A DNA stretch of 64,000 nucleotides from Flexistipes sinusarabici DSM 4947 (lineage in GTDB: Bacteria > Chrysiogenota > Deferribacteres > Deferribacterales > Flexistipitaceae). Where the stretch lies: assembly GCF_000218625.1 (NCBI RefSeq), contig NC_015672.1, positions 372,001 through 436,000 on the forward strand, given 5' to 3'. Below the pieces are notes generated by a model. The model was not told the origin of the DNA. It saw only the letters and a program-made list of their open reading frames with translations, and did no database searches. Below are positions 25,183-33,603 of this stretch, one piece after another. Each line of letters begins with the position of its first letter. Within the stretch, counting starts at the first letter, position 1. A program made the translations under genes and the position numbers.

Positions 25183-26634
25183 TTATTCTTTATTTAGCAA
25201 ATTAATTATGGTATAAAAAGATTTAAACTTTAGCAAATATGCAAAGCACATATATAACACCCAGGATAAGCTAAAAAAAGTAAAAATTTCCAAAGCTGGA
25301 TGAAAAGTAAAAAATGAAACACAAAAATATGAAATTAATGCAATACTTCCTGACAAAAGCAATTGTGGGTTTATATCTCTTATTTGCTGTTTTGTGCCAT
25401 ATCCAATTAATTTTGCAGAAAAATAACTGTTTGGTATATAACCTAATATTGAGTTGATTATTCGACCAAATAATATGGCAAATATTCCATAAAAGCTGCT
25501 TAAAAATAATACAACCACTACAAGAAGCTTTTTAAAGACTTCTAAATATAAAAACAAATCAGATCTACCCTTTACCTTTAAAATATTTAAATTTACTGAA
25601 TGTACAGGTATAAGTAAACCAGCTAATAATAGCAATTGGACATACGGAACAGCTGGCAACCATTTATGTGATAAAAATAATTCAATGACTGGCTCAGCTA
25701 CAGCAGCAGTAAATAATACTAAAGGAAAAATTACAAAAGTGAGTACCTGTAGCAATTTCTGAAAACCATACTTAAGCTTATCAAAATTATCTTGAATCGA
25801 TGATAATGCTGGATACGTAACTTTTTGAACAGAGGTAGTCATTTGCATTATCAGCATTTGTTGTATTTTCAAAGCAAAAAAGTAGTATCCTGCTTCTGTG
25901 GCTGTAAATAATTTTGCAATTACTAATACAAATAAATTTTGAAACGTTATATCAATCAAGCTTGAAAGAAAAAGTTTTGACCCAAAACCAAACATTTCTT
26001 TCAAAGACCCTATTCTAAAAAGTAATCTTGGTCTCCATTTATTAGTAAACCAAAGAAACATTGTCATGAAAAAGGCTGAAAGCATAATTTGAGCTATCAG
26101 CGCCCAAACCCCAGCACCCAAATAGGCGAGTATAATTGCTATAGTACCTGAAATAATAGCCCCAGGTATTGATGCCATCAACTGTGCTTTAAAATCAAGT
26201 TTACGGCTTAAGCTCGCAATCTGAATTACCTGAAAAGATTGTATAATAATAACAACCGCAACTACTCTTATAAGAAAGATCAGTCTTTGTTCATTGTAGA
26301 AATCAGCTATATAAGGTGCAGAGAAAAAAAGTATAAAGTATGCAACTATACCTAAAGCAATGTTAGCGTAAAACGCTGTACAAAAATCTATCTGTTCCGC
26401 ATTTTTTTTTCTTATTAAAGCTTCTCTGAACCCCGACTCCATTATTGTCCTTGCGATCTCTATAAAAACAGAAATCATTGCTACAAGACCAAAATCCTCG
26501 GGAGTAAGAAAAGCCGCTAAAACAAGTGTAACTAAGCCCGTAATGCCTCTTTTACCTACTTGTTCTAAAAAGCTCCATATTATTCCTAGTATAGTTTTAG
26601 TTTTTAATGTGGAATTGTCTGAAGTATAATTCAT
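25183..26634 (-). CDS. WzxC-like lipopolysaccharide flippase
   Basis: This 483-residue polytopic protein has about 12-14 helices. ILGIIWSFLEQVGKRGI at the start and TPEDFGLVAMISVFIEIART shortly after match the WzxC/TuaB branch of the MOP superfamily. It would flip lipid-linked glycan units. It is a different branch from the flippase at 8612, consistent with a second glycan unit produced by genes upstream of pglB. It is followed downstream by a 13-bp gap to the glycosyltransferase at 24237. Confidence 0.88.
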   Translation of the reverse strand: MNYTSDNSTLKTKTILGIIWSFLEQVGKRGITGLVTLVLAAFLTPEDFGLVAMISVFIEIARTIMESGFREALIRKKNAEQIDFCTAFYANIALGIVAYFILFFSAPYIADFYNEQRLIFLIRVVAVVIIIQSFQVIQIASLSRKLDFKAQLMASIPGAIISGTIAIILAYLGAGVWALIAQIMLSAFFMTMFLWFTNKWRPRLLFRIGSLKEMFGFGSKLFLSSLIDITFQNLFVLVIAKLFTATEAGYYFFALKIQQMLIMQMTTSVQKVTYPALSSIQDNFDKLKYGFQKLLQVLTFVIFPLVLFTAAVAEPVIELFLSHKWLPAVPYVQLLLLAGLLIPVHSVNLNILKVKGRSDLFLYLEVFKKLLVVVVLFLSSFYGIFAILFGRIINSILGYIPNSYFSAKLIGYGTKQQIRDINPQLLLSGSIALISYFCVSFFTFHPALEIFTFFSLSWVLYMCFAYLLKFKSFYTIINLLNKE

Positions 26635-26699
26635 TAAAATATTATTTACGATCCTTTACTAATATAAAATTATTGAACTTATGGATAACTTTAATTTAC

Positions 26700-26762
26700 T
26701 GCAAATACTCAACAGCCACAACTTCCAACGATCTAAATCTACTACTTATTGTTAGACAATCC
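26700..26762 (-). pseudogene. Possible GT4 C-terminal remnant
   Basis: On the minus strand one frame reads SRFRSLEVVAVEYLQ-stop, loosely like GT4 C-termini (compare FDSKVVAEKYIEL at 23174). It sits just after the stop of the propeller-like gene at 26774, whose own end looks cut. The similarity is short and the call is weak. Confidence 0.25.
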
Positions 26763-26773
26763 ATAACAATTTT

Positions 26774-27520
26774 TCACTTATAGAACTTTCTGTAAGCCTT
26801 TAAAATATTTTCTCTAAAATTTTTAATAGATCTTTTGCTATACCACATTTTATATATTTCATCTTCTTTTATTACACTGCCTCTAGCGGTTATTTCATAC
26901 TCATTTTGAGGAATAATACAACTTTGATTTTCTCTTTTCCACTCTATTCCATCTTTTGATGTAGCGTATTTAATGTGGTAACATATTTCTGGTTTATCGT
27001 TTATTAGTTTCCATTCAGTTCCTGATGTATACCACATTTGATACACTCCATCTTTAAATAAAACAAATGGTGCTGTAGTAAAGTATGGTTCATACTTGGT
27101 TCTATCCATAATTGGACCTACAAACATTTTTTCAAATGTTAGCCCCCCATCTAAACTTTTGGCAATACCTATTGAATTTCTCGCAGGTACAGATGTACTA
27201 GTGTTCCATCCATAATAATACATAATAACTTCACTTTTTTCATTTTTTAGAACACATGAAACATTAGCACCCAGATCATCAAATGCACCAAGTGGTCCCA
27301 AGTCAAGAACCGGCTTATGGTGTTCATAAATAATTTCTAATGGATTTTCAGGATTAACATCTATAAAAGTTGTTCTTGTACGGTTACTTTTATCCCTAAC
27401 TCCAAAATATATTCTTAATGTATTCTCATCAACTAAAAATGGTGTAGGCTTATGCGTATGTGACCATTCCCAATCAGAATGTTTTGAAACAGTATATATT
27501 CTACCAAGTTTTCTCCACAT
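26774..27520 (-). CDS. Glycoside-hydrolase-like five-bladed propeller protein, C-terminally shortened
   Basis: The 248 residues show repeated blades with sialidase/GH43-like sequence: HTHKPTPFLVDENTLRIYFG, IMYYYGWNTSTSVPARNSIG, PFVLFKDGVYQMWYTSG and IKYATSKDGIEWKRENQSC. Proteins of this type in glycan loci are usually about 300 residues. Here the last recognisable strand (IYKMWYSKRSI) is followed by an unrelated basic tail, so the last blade appears lost. It may trim or remodel a glycan, or be non-catalytic. It lies 1 bp from the sulfotransferase-like gene upstream. Confidence 0.65.
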   Translation of the reverse strand: MWRKLGRIYTVSKHSDWEWSHTHKPTPFLVDENTLRIYFGVRDKSNRTRTTFIDVNPENPLEIIYEHHKPVLDLGPLGAFDDLGANVSCVLKNEKSEVIMYYYGWNTSTSVPARNSIGIAKSLDGGLTFEKMFVGPIMDRTKYEPYFTTAPFVLFKDGVYQMWYTSGTEWKLINDKPEICYHIKYATSKDGIEWKRENQSCIIPQNEYEITARGSVIKEDEIYKMWYSKRSIKNFRENILKAYRKFYK

Positions 27521-27521
27521 A

Positions 27522-28580
27522 CTATAACCTTACATTTCGATATGAATTTGCTAAATTAATCCCATACATTTTTTCAAACCTTTTATTTGATTCAATTAAC
27601 TCTAGAGATATTTTCTTTATTATCTCTTGATTAGCATTATAAGAAACTTTTTGATTACTACTTTTTGCCATTTCTTTAGCTTGTTCTAAAGCAAACCTTT
27701 TTACTTTTACATCATTAAAAAAATCTACTATAGAATTTACTTTTTCTTTTTCAAAATATTTTCTACTTCTATGAATATTAGCGTGTTCAAAAAGTAGATT
27801 ACCAAAATCATGTCGATATTTTTTATTTAATTCTATTTTATGATAAAGTTCTTTATCACTTAACGAGGGGTTAATATGTGGTAATTGAAAATTATTAGGA
27901 TAATTAATTCCTAAAATATCACATAAATCATCAATTATTTTTATTTTATTATCATCTGTTAAGGTTAATTTCTTATGTTCATCACGATAATCTTCCAATG
28001 GTAAAAAGTGAATATTTTCTCTTTTAAAGTAGTTGAGATAATTGTTCAGTTGAATATCGTAAAATAAATCATAATAAAAGTTTCTATCTTTGAAATTGTG
28101 AATATAATTTATAAAATCACCAAATGAAAATGGTAAGCCAACCTTTACATACTCATTAAAAAGTGACTTAATAAGACTTATTTGATTTCTTATAAAAATA
28201 ATTATTTTTGTATCTTCATCAAAAAAGTCTGACAATCTCACTATTTTTTCTTTATTATCAATCATATCAGGTGAAAAGTTAAAAGATAGCCATTCAGAAG
28301 AAACACCAAAAGCTTTCTTATTACTAGTTTTTGCTTTTTTAAGATGTTGCTCAAAATGTTGTTTCATAGATTCTTTTTGACGATCATAATAGCCACTTTT
28401 TGCGTAGAGCATAAGTGTTTCAAATGTTACATTTGTCTTATCATCAATATAGTCTATTAAATCCTCTCCATTGCCTATTCCTAAATAGTATATTTCATCA
28501 TGAACAGGATAAAGAGATTTCTGCAATGCAGAAGTCATTGTTTTTGGCATGCCTACATGTATAAACTTATTCAAAATCAA
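27522..28580 (-). CDS. Sulfotransferase-like protein
   Basis: At 352 residues it has FIHVGMPKTMTSALQKSLYP at about 6-25. The P-loop keeps PKT-x-TS instead of PKSGTT. IIIFIRNQISLIKSLFNEYV is the 3'-phosphate-binding region. It belongs to the divergent branch of sulfotransferases seen in glycan clusters. The start overlaps the stop of the ATP-grasp/HAD gene by 4 bp. It is very AT-rich with Lys/Asn-rich coding. Confidence 0.75.
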   Translation of the reverse strand: MILNKFIHVGMPKTMTSALQKSLYPVHDEIYYLGIGNGEDLIDYIDDKTNVTFETLMLYAKSGYYDRQKESMKQHFEQHLKKAKTSNKKAFGVSSEWLSFNFSPDMIDNKEKIVRLSDFFDEDTKIIIFIRNQISLIKSLFNEYVKVGLPFSFGDFINYIHNFKDRNFYYDLFYDIQLNNYLNYFKRENIHFLPLEDYRDEHKKLTLTDDNKIKIIDDLCDILGINYPNNFQLPHINPSLSDKELYHKIELNKKYRHDFGNLLFEHANIHRSRKYFEKEKVNSIVDFFNDVKVKRFALEQAKEMAKSSNQKVSYNANQEIIKKISLELIESNKRFEKMYGINLANSYRNVRL

Positions 28581-29866
28581 TCCTTGAAAAGTATATTAAA
28601 ATTATCAATCCCAAACACATAATGACCAGCTTGATGAGCTTCTTTTCTTTCCGCGAACGAATCATCTATTAAGACGGAATTGTCTTTCATATAATCTTTC
28701 TTTTTATCACAGTCTGATATATGAATAATAGTATCAAAAATTTGACTTATCCCATACTGGTTAAGGATTTTTGACAAATTCCCCTTTTTATTTTTAGAAA
28801 TAAGAATCGTATTTTTGCCTTCATTTTTATTTTGAAATATAAGTTTAATTAAATCTGTATTTATTATTTTTTCATCAATACATAGTGTATCATCAAAATC
28901 AATATAAAGATTTTCATAACTTACATTGTGTTTATATATTGGGACTAATGCTCTTGCTAGTGATATTTCAATATCATTAAAAATAACCTCTACATCAAAT
29001 CCTAATTTTTGATATATTGCAAGCTCTATAAAATTAACTCCTCTCGCACGATTAAGCATCATTGTACCTGATACTCTTGGACCTATTTCAAGAAGTTTTA
29101 ACTCATAGTTTTTATCAAACTTCATCTGGTAAAACCAAACTCCATGCATATTTAAATGTGAACTAATAATTTTTGCATATTTTTCAAAATGTTTATTTAA
29201 TTTGTCATCACTTATAAAAGTAGATTGTACTGAGATACCCCGACTTGTTTTTTCTCTATTTCTAGCACCAAAATAAAGCAAAGCTCCATTACTGGAAAAA
29301 CAATCAATTGTAAACTCTGAACCTGGCAAGTATTCCATAACGACAAAATCATCAATATCGTAATCACTGAAAAATTTTTCAAAATCTCGTAAATTACTCA
29401 ATTTATAAGAACTAAAGGAACCTTGACCTTTTTTAGGTTTTATAAAAACAGGAAATTCACTCGCTAATGGTTGGGTCTTAAATACTTTTCCTACAGGAAG
29501 AATATTTTCAAAAAGCTTATATGTAACATCTTTAAATCTAACTATGTCATTTACTGCTTTTGATTGTCCAATCACTTTAGCTTCTACCTCATTTTCAATT
29601 TGACTCAAAATGAATGCCACGTCATCATGTGCAGGAACAATAAAATCAATTTTCTTTGTGAAAATAAGTCTTTCCAGCTCTTCAATAAAAGATTCATCAG
29701 TAACATATGGCAAAAGATTTACTTCTTTACCTCTAAAACTACAATATGTCACTTTTTCACTAGAAGCATAAAAAAGTTTGAAATACTTATTATTTTGTAG
29801 TGAATTAATTATTTCATTTGCTATTTCAGTTCCACAAGGAAAAACTAATACATTATATTGTTTCAT
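28577..29866 (-). CDS. ATP-grasp ligase fused to a HAD-type phosphatase domain
   Basis: The 429-residue protein has two parts. Residues 1-310 form a CarB/PylC-like ATP-grasp enzyme: a pre-ATP-grasp domain (VPAHDDVAFIL), the ATP-binding PVFIKPKKGQGSFSSYKL and EYLPGSEFTIDCFS, and the metal-binding LKLLEIGPRVSG. Residues 318-429 are a HAD domain with the nucleophile motif YIDFDDTLCIDEK, motif II ILISKNKKGN and motif IV SVLIDDSFAERKEA. It could ligate an amino acid to a sugar or lipid-linked unit and hydrolyse a phosphate. The substrate is unknown. It is coupled to the aminotransferase upstream (ATGA overlap at 29863). Confidence 0.8.
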   Translation of the reverse strand: MKQYNVLVFPCGTEIANEIINSLQNNKYFKLFYASSEKVTYCSFRGKEVNLLPYVTDESFIEELERLIFTKKIDFIVPAHDDVAFILSQIENEVEAKVIGQSKAVNDIVRFKDVTYKLFENILPVGKVFKTQPLASEFPVFIKPKKGQGSFSSYKLSNLRDFEKFFSDYDIDDFVVMEYLPGSEFTIDCFSSNGALLYFGARNREKTSRGISVQSTFISDDKLNKHFEKYAKIISSHLNMHGVWFYQMKFDKNYELKLLEIGPRVSGTMMLNRARGVNFIELAIYQKLGFDVEVIFNDIEISLARALVPIYKHNVSYENLYIDFDDTLCIDEKIINTDLIKLIFQNKNEGKNTILISKNKKGNLSKILNQYGISQIFDTIIHISDCDKKKDYMKDNSVLIDDSFAERKEAHQAGHYVFGIDNFNILFKD

Positions 29867-30936
29867 AAATTATCCTTAATTACCCTTATAATATTGATCA
29901 TTTTATCTTCCTCTAAACTCGGATAAATTGGCAAGCAAAGTATTCTTCTCGAAATATCTCTCGCTATAGGCTTACATTGTTTTGGTTCAATATAATTGAG
30001 AGTATCAAGCGATGGATAAAAATAGCGTCTTGGGAATATATTTTCCTTGTTCAATGCTTCTTTTACTTTGAGCATTTGGTCTTCGCTCTCAAAAATAACC
30101 GGGAAATAACTGTAGTTAAGCGAGGCATTTTTATTCTTCTTTTGAAGCTTTACTACATTACCTAACTCATTTTCATATATCTCATAAACTTTTTTTCTTT
30201 TTGTAAATATATTATCTATTTCATCCAACATACAAAGACCCATAGCTGCCTCGAATTCATTCATTTTGGCATTTGTACCAATCTCAGGTATTGATTCCTG
30301 ATTTTCGAAACCAAAATTTATCAAATACCGGGCTTTCTGAACTAAATCATCATTATTTATAATAAGAGCTCCACCTTCTATGGTGTGGAAAAGCTTTGTT
30401 GCATGAAAACTCAAAGTGGAGATATCACCGTAATTTAAAAGACTTTCTCCATTATATTTTACCCCAAAAGCATGAGCTGCATCATATACAACCTTTAAAT
30501 TATAGCGATTGGCTATTTCTTGTATCTGCTCAACATCACAAGCATTCCCAAAGACATGAACAGGAACTATTGCAGAAGTATTTCTTGTAATTTGTTGCTC
30601 AATTTTTTCAGGATCTATCGTTAACGTATCCGGATCAATATCCACGAAAATCGGCAAAAGATTATTTGTCACAAGAGAACTGGTGGTTGCAACAAAACTA
30701 AATGGAGTAGTAATCGCAAAATCTTTCAATCCCAGAGTTCTGTATGCAATTTCAAGTGCCACTGTACCATTAGCCACCAAGACTACATTCTTTACATCCA
30801 AATATTCTGCAAGCTTTTTTTCAAGCTTCCTGACCAAAGGGCCATTATTGGTAACCCAGCCATTTTCATATATTTCATCTACATATTTTTTATATTTTTC
30901 TTTATCAGGCAAATAAGTTTTTGTAACATGAATCAT
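29863..30936 (-). CDS. DegT/DnrJ/EryC1/StrS aminotransferase, VioA-like
   Basis: The 357 residues include NGWVTNNGPLVRKLEKKLAE, then VANGTVALEIAYRTLG for cofactor-phosphate binding, VYDAAHAFGVKY with the pyridine-contacting Asp, and SFHATKLFHTIEGGAL with the Schiff-base Lys. IFPRRYFYPSLDTL is typical of VioA-type dTDP-4-keto-6-deoxyglucose aminotransferases. With rmlA next to it, a dTDP-4-amino-4,6-dideoxyhexose is a plausible product. rmlB is not in the window. Confidence 0.82.
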   Translation of the reverse strand: MIHVTKTYLPDKEKYKKYVDEIYENGWVTNNGPLVRKLEKKLAEYLDVKNVVLVANGTVALEIAYRTLGLKDFAITTPFSFVATTSSLVTNNLLPIFVDIDPDTLTIDPEKIEQQITRNTSAIVPVHVFGNACDVEQIQEIANRYNLKVVYDAAHAFGVKYNGESLLNYGDISTLSFHATKLFHTIEGGALIINNDDLVQKARYLINFGFENQESIPEIGTNAKMNEFEAAMGLCMLDEIDNIFTKRKKVYEIYENELGNVVKLQKKNKNASLNYSYFPVIFESEDQMLKVKEALNKENIFPRRYFYPSLDTLNYIEPKQCKPIARDISRRILCLPIYPSLEEDKMINIIRVIKDNL

Positions 30937-30957
30937 CGTTTAATCCTTAAATCAAAT

Positions 30958-31827
30958 TTAATTATCATTTAATAACTTCAATAGGTATTGACCATAGCCA
31001 TTTTTGGACAAGCTTTCAGCTATTTTTCTTACATCATCTGAACTCAGCCATCCTTTCCGCCAGGCTATCTCTTCCAGACATGCTACTTTAAATCCCTGCC
31101 TTTTTTCTATCGTTTCCACAAACTGAGAAGCCTCCAGCAAACTTTCATGAGTTCCCGTATCAAGCCAGGCATAGCCGCGTCCCAAAAGCTCTACATTCAA
31201 ATTATTTTTTTCAAGATAAGCCTGATTTACACTGGTAATTTCAAGCTCACCCCTATGAGAAGGTTTTACATTTTTTGCGATTTCCACAACATCATTATCA
31301 TAAAAATAAAGCCCTGTCACCGCATAACTGGACTTCGGCCTTTTAGGTTTTTCTTCAATACTGATTGCTTTATTGTTTTTATCAAATTCAATCACACCAA
31401 ATCTTTCCGGATCATTAACCTGATAGCCGAATACAGTTGCCCCGGATTTTCTATTCACAGCTTTTTCAAGCTTTGTGGTCAAACCTTGCCCCCAAAATAT
31501 ATTATCACCAAGTATCAAGCAGACATTATCATTTCCAATAAAATCTTCACCAATAATAAAAGCCTGAGCAAGACCATCCGGCGAGGGCTGTACTGCATAA
31601 CTAAGGTTAATTCCGTAATTACCGCCATAACCCAAAAGATTAATATAACTCTGCCGATCTTCAGGTGTAGTAACAATCAGAATATCCTGTATGCCTGCAA
31701 GCATCAATACTGACAAAGGATAATAAATCATAGGCTTGTCATATATTGGAAGAAGCTGTTTTGAAACCCCTTTTGTAATAGGGTAAAGCCGTGTACCACT
31801 GCCTCCGGCGAGGATTATGCCCTTCAT
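30958..31827 (-). CDS. rmlA: Glucose-1-phosphate thymidylyltransferase
   Basis: The 289 residues are the standard RmlA length. [20 protein letters not shown] at 3-22 is the nucleotide-binding loop. [27 protein letters not shown] with the metal-binding Asp, and [19 protein letters not shown] are all conserved. It makes dTDP-glucose from Glc-1-P and dTTP. No rmlB, rmlC or rmlD follows in this window, so the dTDP-sugar branch is represented only by this gene and the aminotransferase downstream. Confidence 0.95.
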   Translation of the reverse strand: MKGIILAGGSGTRLYPITKGVSKQLLPIYDKPMIYYPLSVLMLAGIQDILIVTTPEDRQSYINLLGYGGNYGINLSYAVQPSPDGLAQAFIIGEDFIGNDNVCLILGDNIFWGQGLTTKLEKAVNRKSGATVFGYQVNDPERFGVIEFDKNNKAISIEEKPKRPKSSYAVTGLYFYDNDVVEIAKNVKPSHRGELEITSVNQAYLEKNNLNVELLGRGYAWLDTGTHESLLEASQFVETIEKRQGFKVACLEEIAWRKGWLSSDDVRKIAESLSKNGYGQYLLKLLNDN

Positions 31828-31849
31828 AAATGCCTCCGTAATATTATTA

Positions 31850-31925
31850 GGTTGAAGTTGAGACGGTTGAAAGAGTTGATAAGGTTGAAACGGTTGAGGA
31901 AGTTTAAAATGTTTGCGATTTGAGT
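31850..31925. repeat. GTTGA-word array ending in a four-helix 3' fossil
   Basis: The words GGTTGAAGTTGAGACGG, AGAGTTGAT and AAGGTTGAAACGG run to 31911. They are followed by a block that on the minus strand reads KSQTF-stop, a relic of the SQTC-stop end of the four-helix gene at 10437. The array touches the fossil end exactly as it touches the intact gene's end there. Confidence 0.6.
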
Positions 31926-31929
31926 AACC

Positions 31930-32085
31930 TCATAGTTATTCTTAGTATATTTGTTGTTATTCGTCGTAATTCATTGTTATTTATAGTGTATTCCTTGTTA
32001 TTCGTTGTGTATTTGTGGTTACTCATTGTGATTCAGTAGTGTATTTAAAGTTTTCTTTTTATCGTGTCAATGAAGTTATTCAATT
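31930..32085. repeat. TTATTCGT-word array ending in a second four-helix 3' fossil
   Basis: About 110 bp of words such as TAGTTATTCTTAG, TTGTTATTCG and GTGTATTTGTGG (31930-32041) run into a conserved block (32042-32085). On the minus strand that block encodes NNFIDTIKRKL-stop, the C-terminus of the gene at 38074. The gap 31828-32151 holds nothing else recognisable. Confidence 0.6.
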
Positions 32086-32118
32086 TACAGGGCCGAGGGA
32101 CAAGACCTGAGAACGCAT

Positions 32119-32150
32119 AGGTAAAGGTTAAGGCTGAGGTAAAGGTAAAG
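32119..32150. repeat. GGTAAAGG-word array, left flank of four-helix gene 2
   Basis: AGGTAAAGGTTAAGG and CTGAGGTAAAGG words touch the 3' end of the gene at 32152. The reverse-complement words are at 32527-32588 beyond its 5' end. Confidence 0.7.
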
Positions 32151-32151
32151 T

Positions 32152-32514
32152 TCATTTTGGATTCCTTATCGTTTTTATGATTTTATTCATATCAGCGTAT
32201 AGTAGATTCAACTTTTTATCAAGCTCCTCAACTGAAGATTCAGCGAAATAGTTTACTCTTTTTCCATACTCCAAATGACTTTGAGTTTCTGTCACAGAGC
32301 CTCTTGCAAAATAATAAAAATTAACTTTATCTAATGAATGATTTCTTCCAAAAGCTTCAGATATGTTAGCTGAAATACTTAATGCAGATCTTCTGATTTG
32401 CGATGTAAAACCGTAATCTTCTTTTTTAGGTAAATTATCAGTAATATGAAAGACTTTTTCTGCTATTTCCATAGCTTCTTGCCATATAGGCATTTCTTTA
32501 AAACTTTTATACAT
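32152..32514 (-). CDS. Four-helix-bundle protein (S23/rRNA-IVS family), copy 2
   Basis: The 120 residues begin MYKSFKEMPIWQEAMEIAEK (helix 1). YGFTSQIRRSALSISANISE and AFGR cover helices 2-3, FYYFARGSVTETQSHLEYGK is the family motif, and LLYADMNKIIKTIRNPK is the last helix. It is a divergent paralogue of the other four copies, so it was not produced by recent tandem duplication. It lies between inverted GGTAAAGG/CCTCAACC-type arrays. Many purine-rich AGAGG words upstream can act as its ribosome-binding site. Confidence 0.85.
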   Translation of the reverse strand: MYKSFKEMPIWQEAMEIAEKVFHITDNLPKKEDYGFTSQIRRSALSISANISEAFGRNHSLDKVNFYYFARGSVTETQSHLEYGKRVNYFAESSVEELDKKLNLLYADMNKIIKTIRNPK

Positions 32515-32526
32515 ACATTATCTTTT

Positions 32527-32588
32527 TCCTAAACCTAAACCTCAACCTCTGCCTCTTCCTCTACCTTTTCCTCTGCCTAAGCCTTAAC
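32527..32588. repeat. CCTAAACCTCAACC-word array, right flank of four-helix gene 2
   Basis: Words CCTAAACC, CCTCAACC, TCTGCC, TCTTCC and TCTACC in tandem. They are the reverse complement of the AGGTAAAGG/CTGAGG words on the other side of the gene at 32152. Confidence 0.7.
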
Positions 32589-32659
32589 GCTTCCAACGTC
32601 AACTCATGTGCATATTTAAAAACATTCAGTTCAGTAACATCGTTAACTGTCGCTTTCAT
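32561..32659 (-). pseudogene. Truncated four-helix-bundle gene (5' part only)
   Basis: From an ATG at 32659 the minus strand encodes VNDVTELNVFKYAHELTLEA, clearly the start of a copy-4-type gene (compare INDVADLKVFKIAHELTLEI at 36501). After about 27 codons it runs into the CCTCTGCC word array and stops. Its upstream side still carries CACGTCCACGCTCAC words, matching the right flank of copy 4. Confidence 0.65.
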
Positions 32660-32709
32660 AGCACACACACGTCCACGCTCACTTTCACTGTTTAAATACC
32701 AATTATTTC

Positions 32710-32781
32710 TAATGTTGAATGCTAAATTTTGAATTTTTAATTGTTTTCCAAATACCACCATTTTTAATTTTAAATTTTAAA
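32710..32781. repeat. TTTTGAA/TTTTAAA words
   Basis: AATGTTGAATGCTAAATTTTG and related words, then TTTAATTTTAAATTTTAAA. They lie between the truncated four-helix gene and an acyltransferase fragment. The same word family encodes inserts in the genes at 20293, 36546 and 39722. Confidence 0.5.
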
Positions 32782-32865
32782 TTATTCATTTATCACCTTT
32801 AAATTGCCATATATTTGAATATTTCCAATATTTTGTGTTTGAATTTCAGCTAATTTATGAATCAT
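32782..32865 (-). pseudogene. N-terminal fragment of a hexapeptide acyltransferase
   Basis: An ATG at 32865, behind a GAGGGAG ribosome-binding site and 3 bp after the SLOG gene, encodes MIHKLAEIQTQNIGNIQIYG, then stops at 27 codons. The first 15-18 residues match the start of sugar O/N-acetyltransferases of the left-handed beta-helix type (MIHKLADVQ..NIG..T.IW). The rest is replaced by TTTTAAA words. It was probably the third gene of a foreign three-gene run with the PRTase and SLOG genes. Confidence 0.55.
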
Positions 32866-32868
32866 TTT

Positions 32869-33603
32869 TTACTCCCTCACACCAAATATACTATTTTCAC
32901 TTATAAGCTCTAATACATCTTTTTTATACTTTATCGTTTGATTTCCCCTGTAGTTTTCTACGATAAAGTAATCTTTGTAGTTACTGTCTATCTCTACTTT
33001 ATTTTGATACTGCTTAAATATTTTGTGGGTTACAAACCACTCTTTTAACTCGTCTACTTTTGTTATGTTTGTGTAGATATTCGATGCTTTTATTTTTGCT
33101 ACTATCTCACTTGCTGTATAGCCTGTGTTTGATTTGTAGATATTTTCTATATGTGATAGAGTGAGCTCCTCTTTTTCTAAACATCTATTAAAACCTACAT
33201 GGTACACTTTAAGCTTTTTACCGCTTTTAAGTGCTCTTTGTATGTTTGCAAAGCTTCCTTTACTTTTTCCATCCCAAATTACAAAAGAATAATCACTTGT
33301 TTGTGTCATATAGCCATCTTTTGATGTTTGTTTTTCTCGCTCGCTTTTAATACTTTCATCGCAGCTGATTTTTTTGATATCAAAAATATTTGAAACTAAG
33401 TTTCTGGGATATTCTTTTATAGTACATACAGTTACATTAGCATAATTTTTTGATGCGAAGTAGTTTTGAGTGAGTGTATCTATACCATCTGCATCGCCTA
33501 CATATACTTGTATGTTTTGAGCGATTATCTTATTAAAGCTTGTGATCACTTCATTCGGAAGGAATTTTATAGACATAGAGCCACTGATAAATACGCTTTT
33601 CAT
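32869..33603 (-). CDS. SLOG-superfamily nucleotide-binding protein
   Basis: The 244 residues start with VFISGSMSIKFLPNEV, and IQVYVGDADGIDTLTQNYFA follows. This is the glycine-rich strand-loop pattern of the SLOG/LOG (DprA/TIGR00725) Rossmann fold. YSFVIWDGKSKGSFANIQRAL is the second phosphate-binding region, and the C-terminal 90 residues are an unassigned helical domain. SLOG proteins bind or cleave nucleotides and several act in defence signalling. Here it overlaps the phosphoribosyltransferase gene by 4 bp. Base and codon use (Lys/Ile/Asn-rich, TCT/TTT-rich) differs from its neighbours, suggesting transfer. Confidence 0.7.
   Translation of the reverse strand: MKSVFISGSMSIKFLPNEVITSFNKIIAQNIQVYVGDADGIDTLTQNYFASKNYANVTVCTIKEYPRNLVSNIFDIKKISCDESIKSEREKQTSKDGYMTQTSDYSFVIWDGKSKGSFANIQRALKSGKKLKVYHVGFNRCLEKEELTLSHIENIYKSNTGYTASEIVAKIKASNIYTNITKVDELKEWFVTHKIFKQYQNKVEIDSNYKDYFIVENYRGNQTIKYKKDVLELISENSIFGVRE

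Noticed and set aside
31147..31713. 188-codon open frame opposite rmlA
   Set aside because: rmlA is fully conserved on the other strand; this frame has no recognisable domain.
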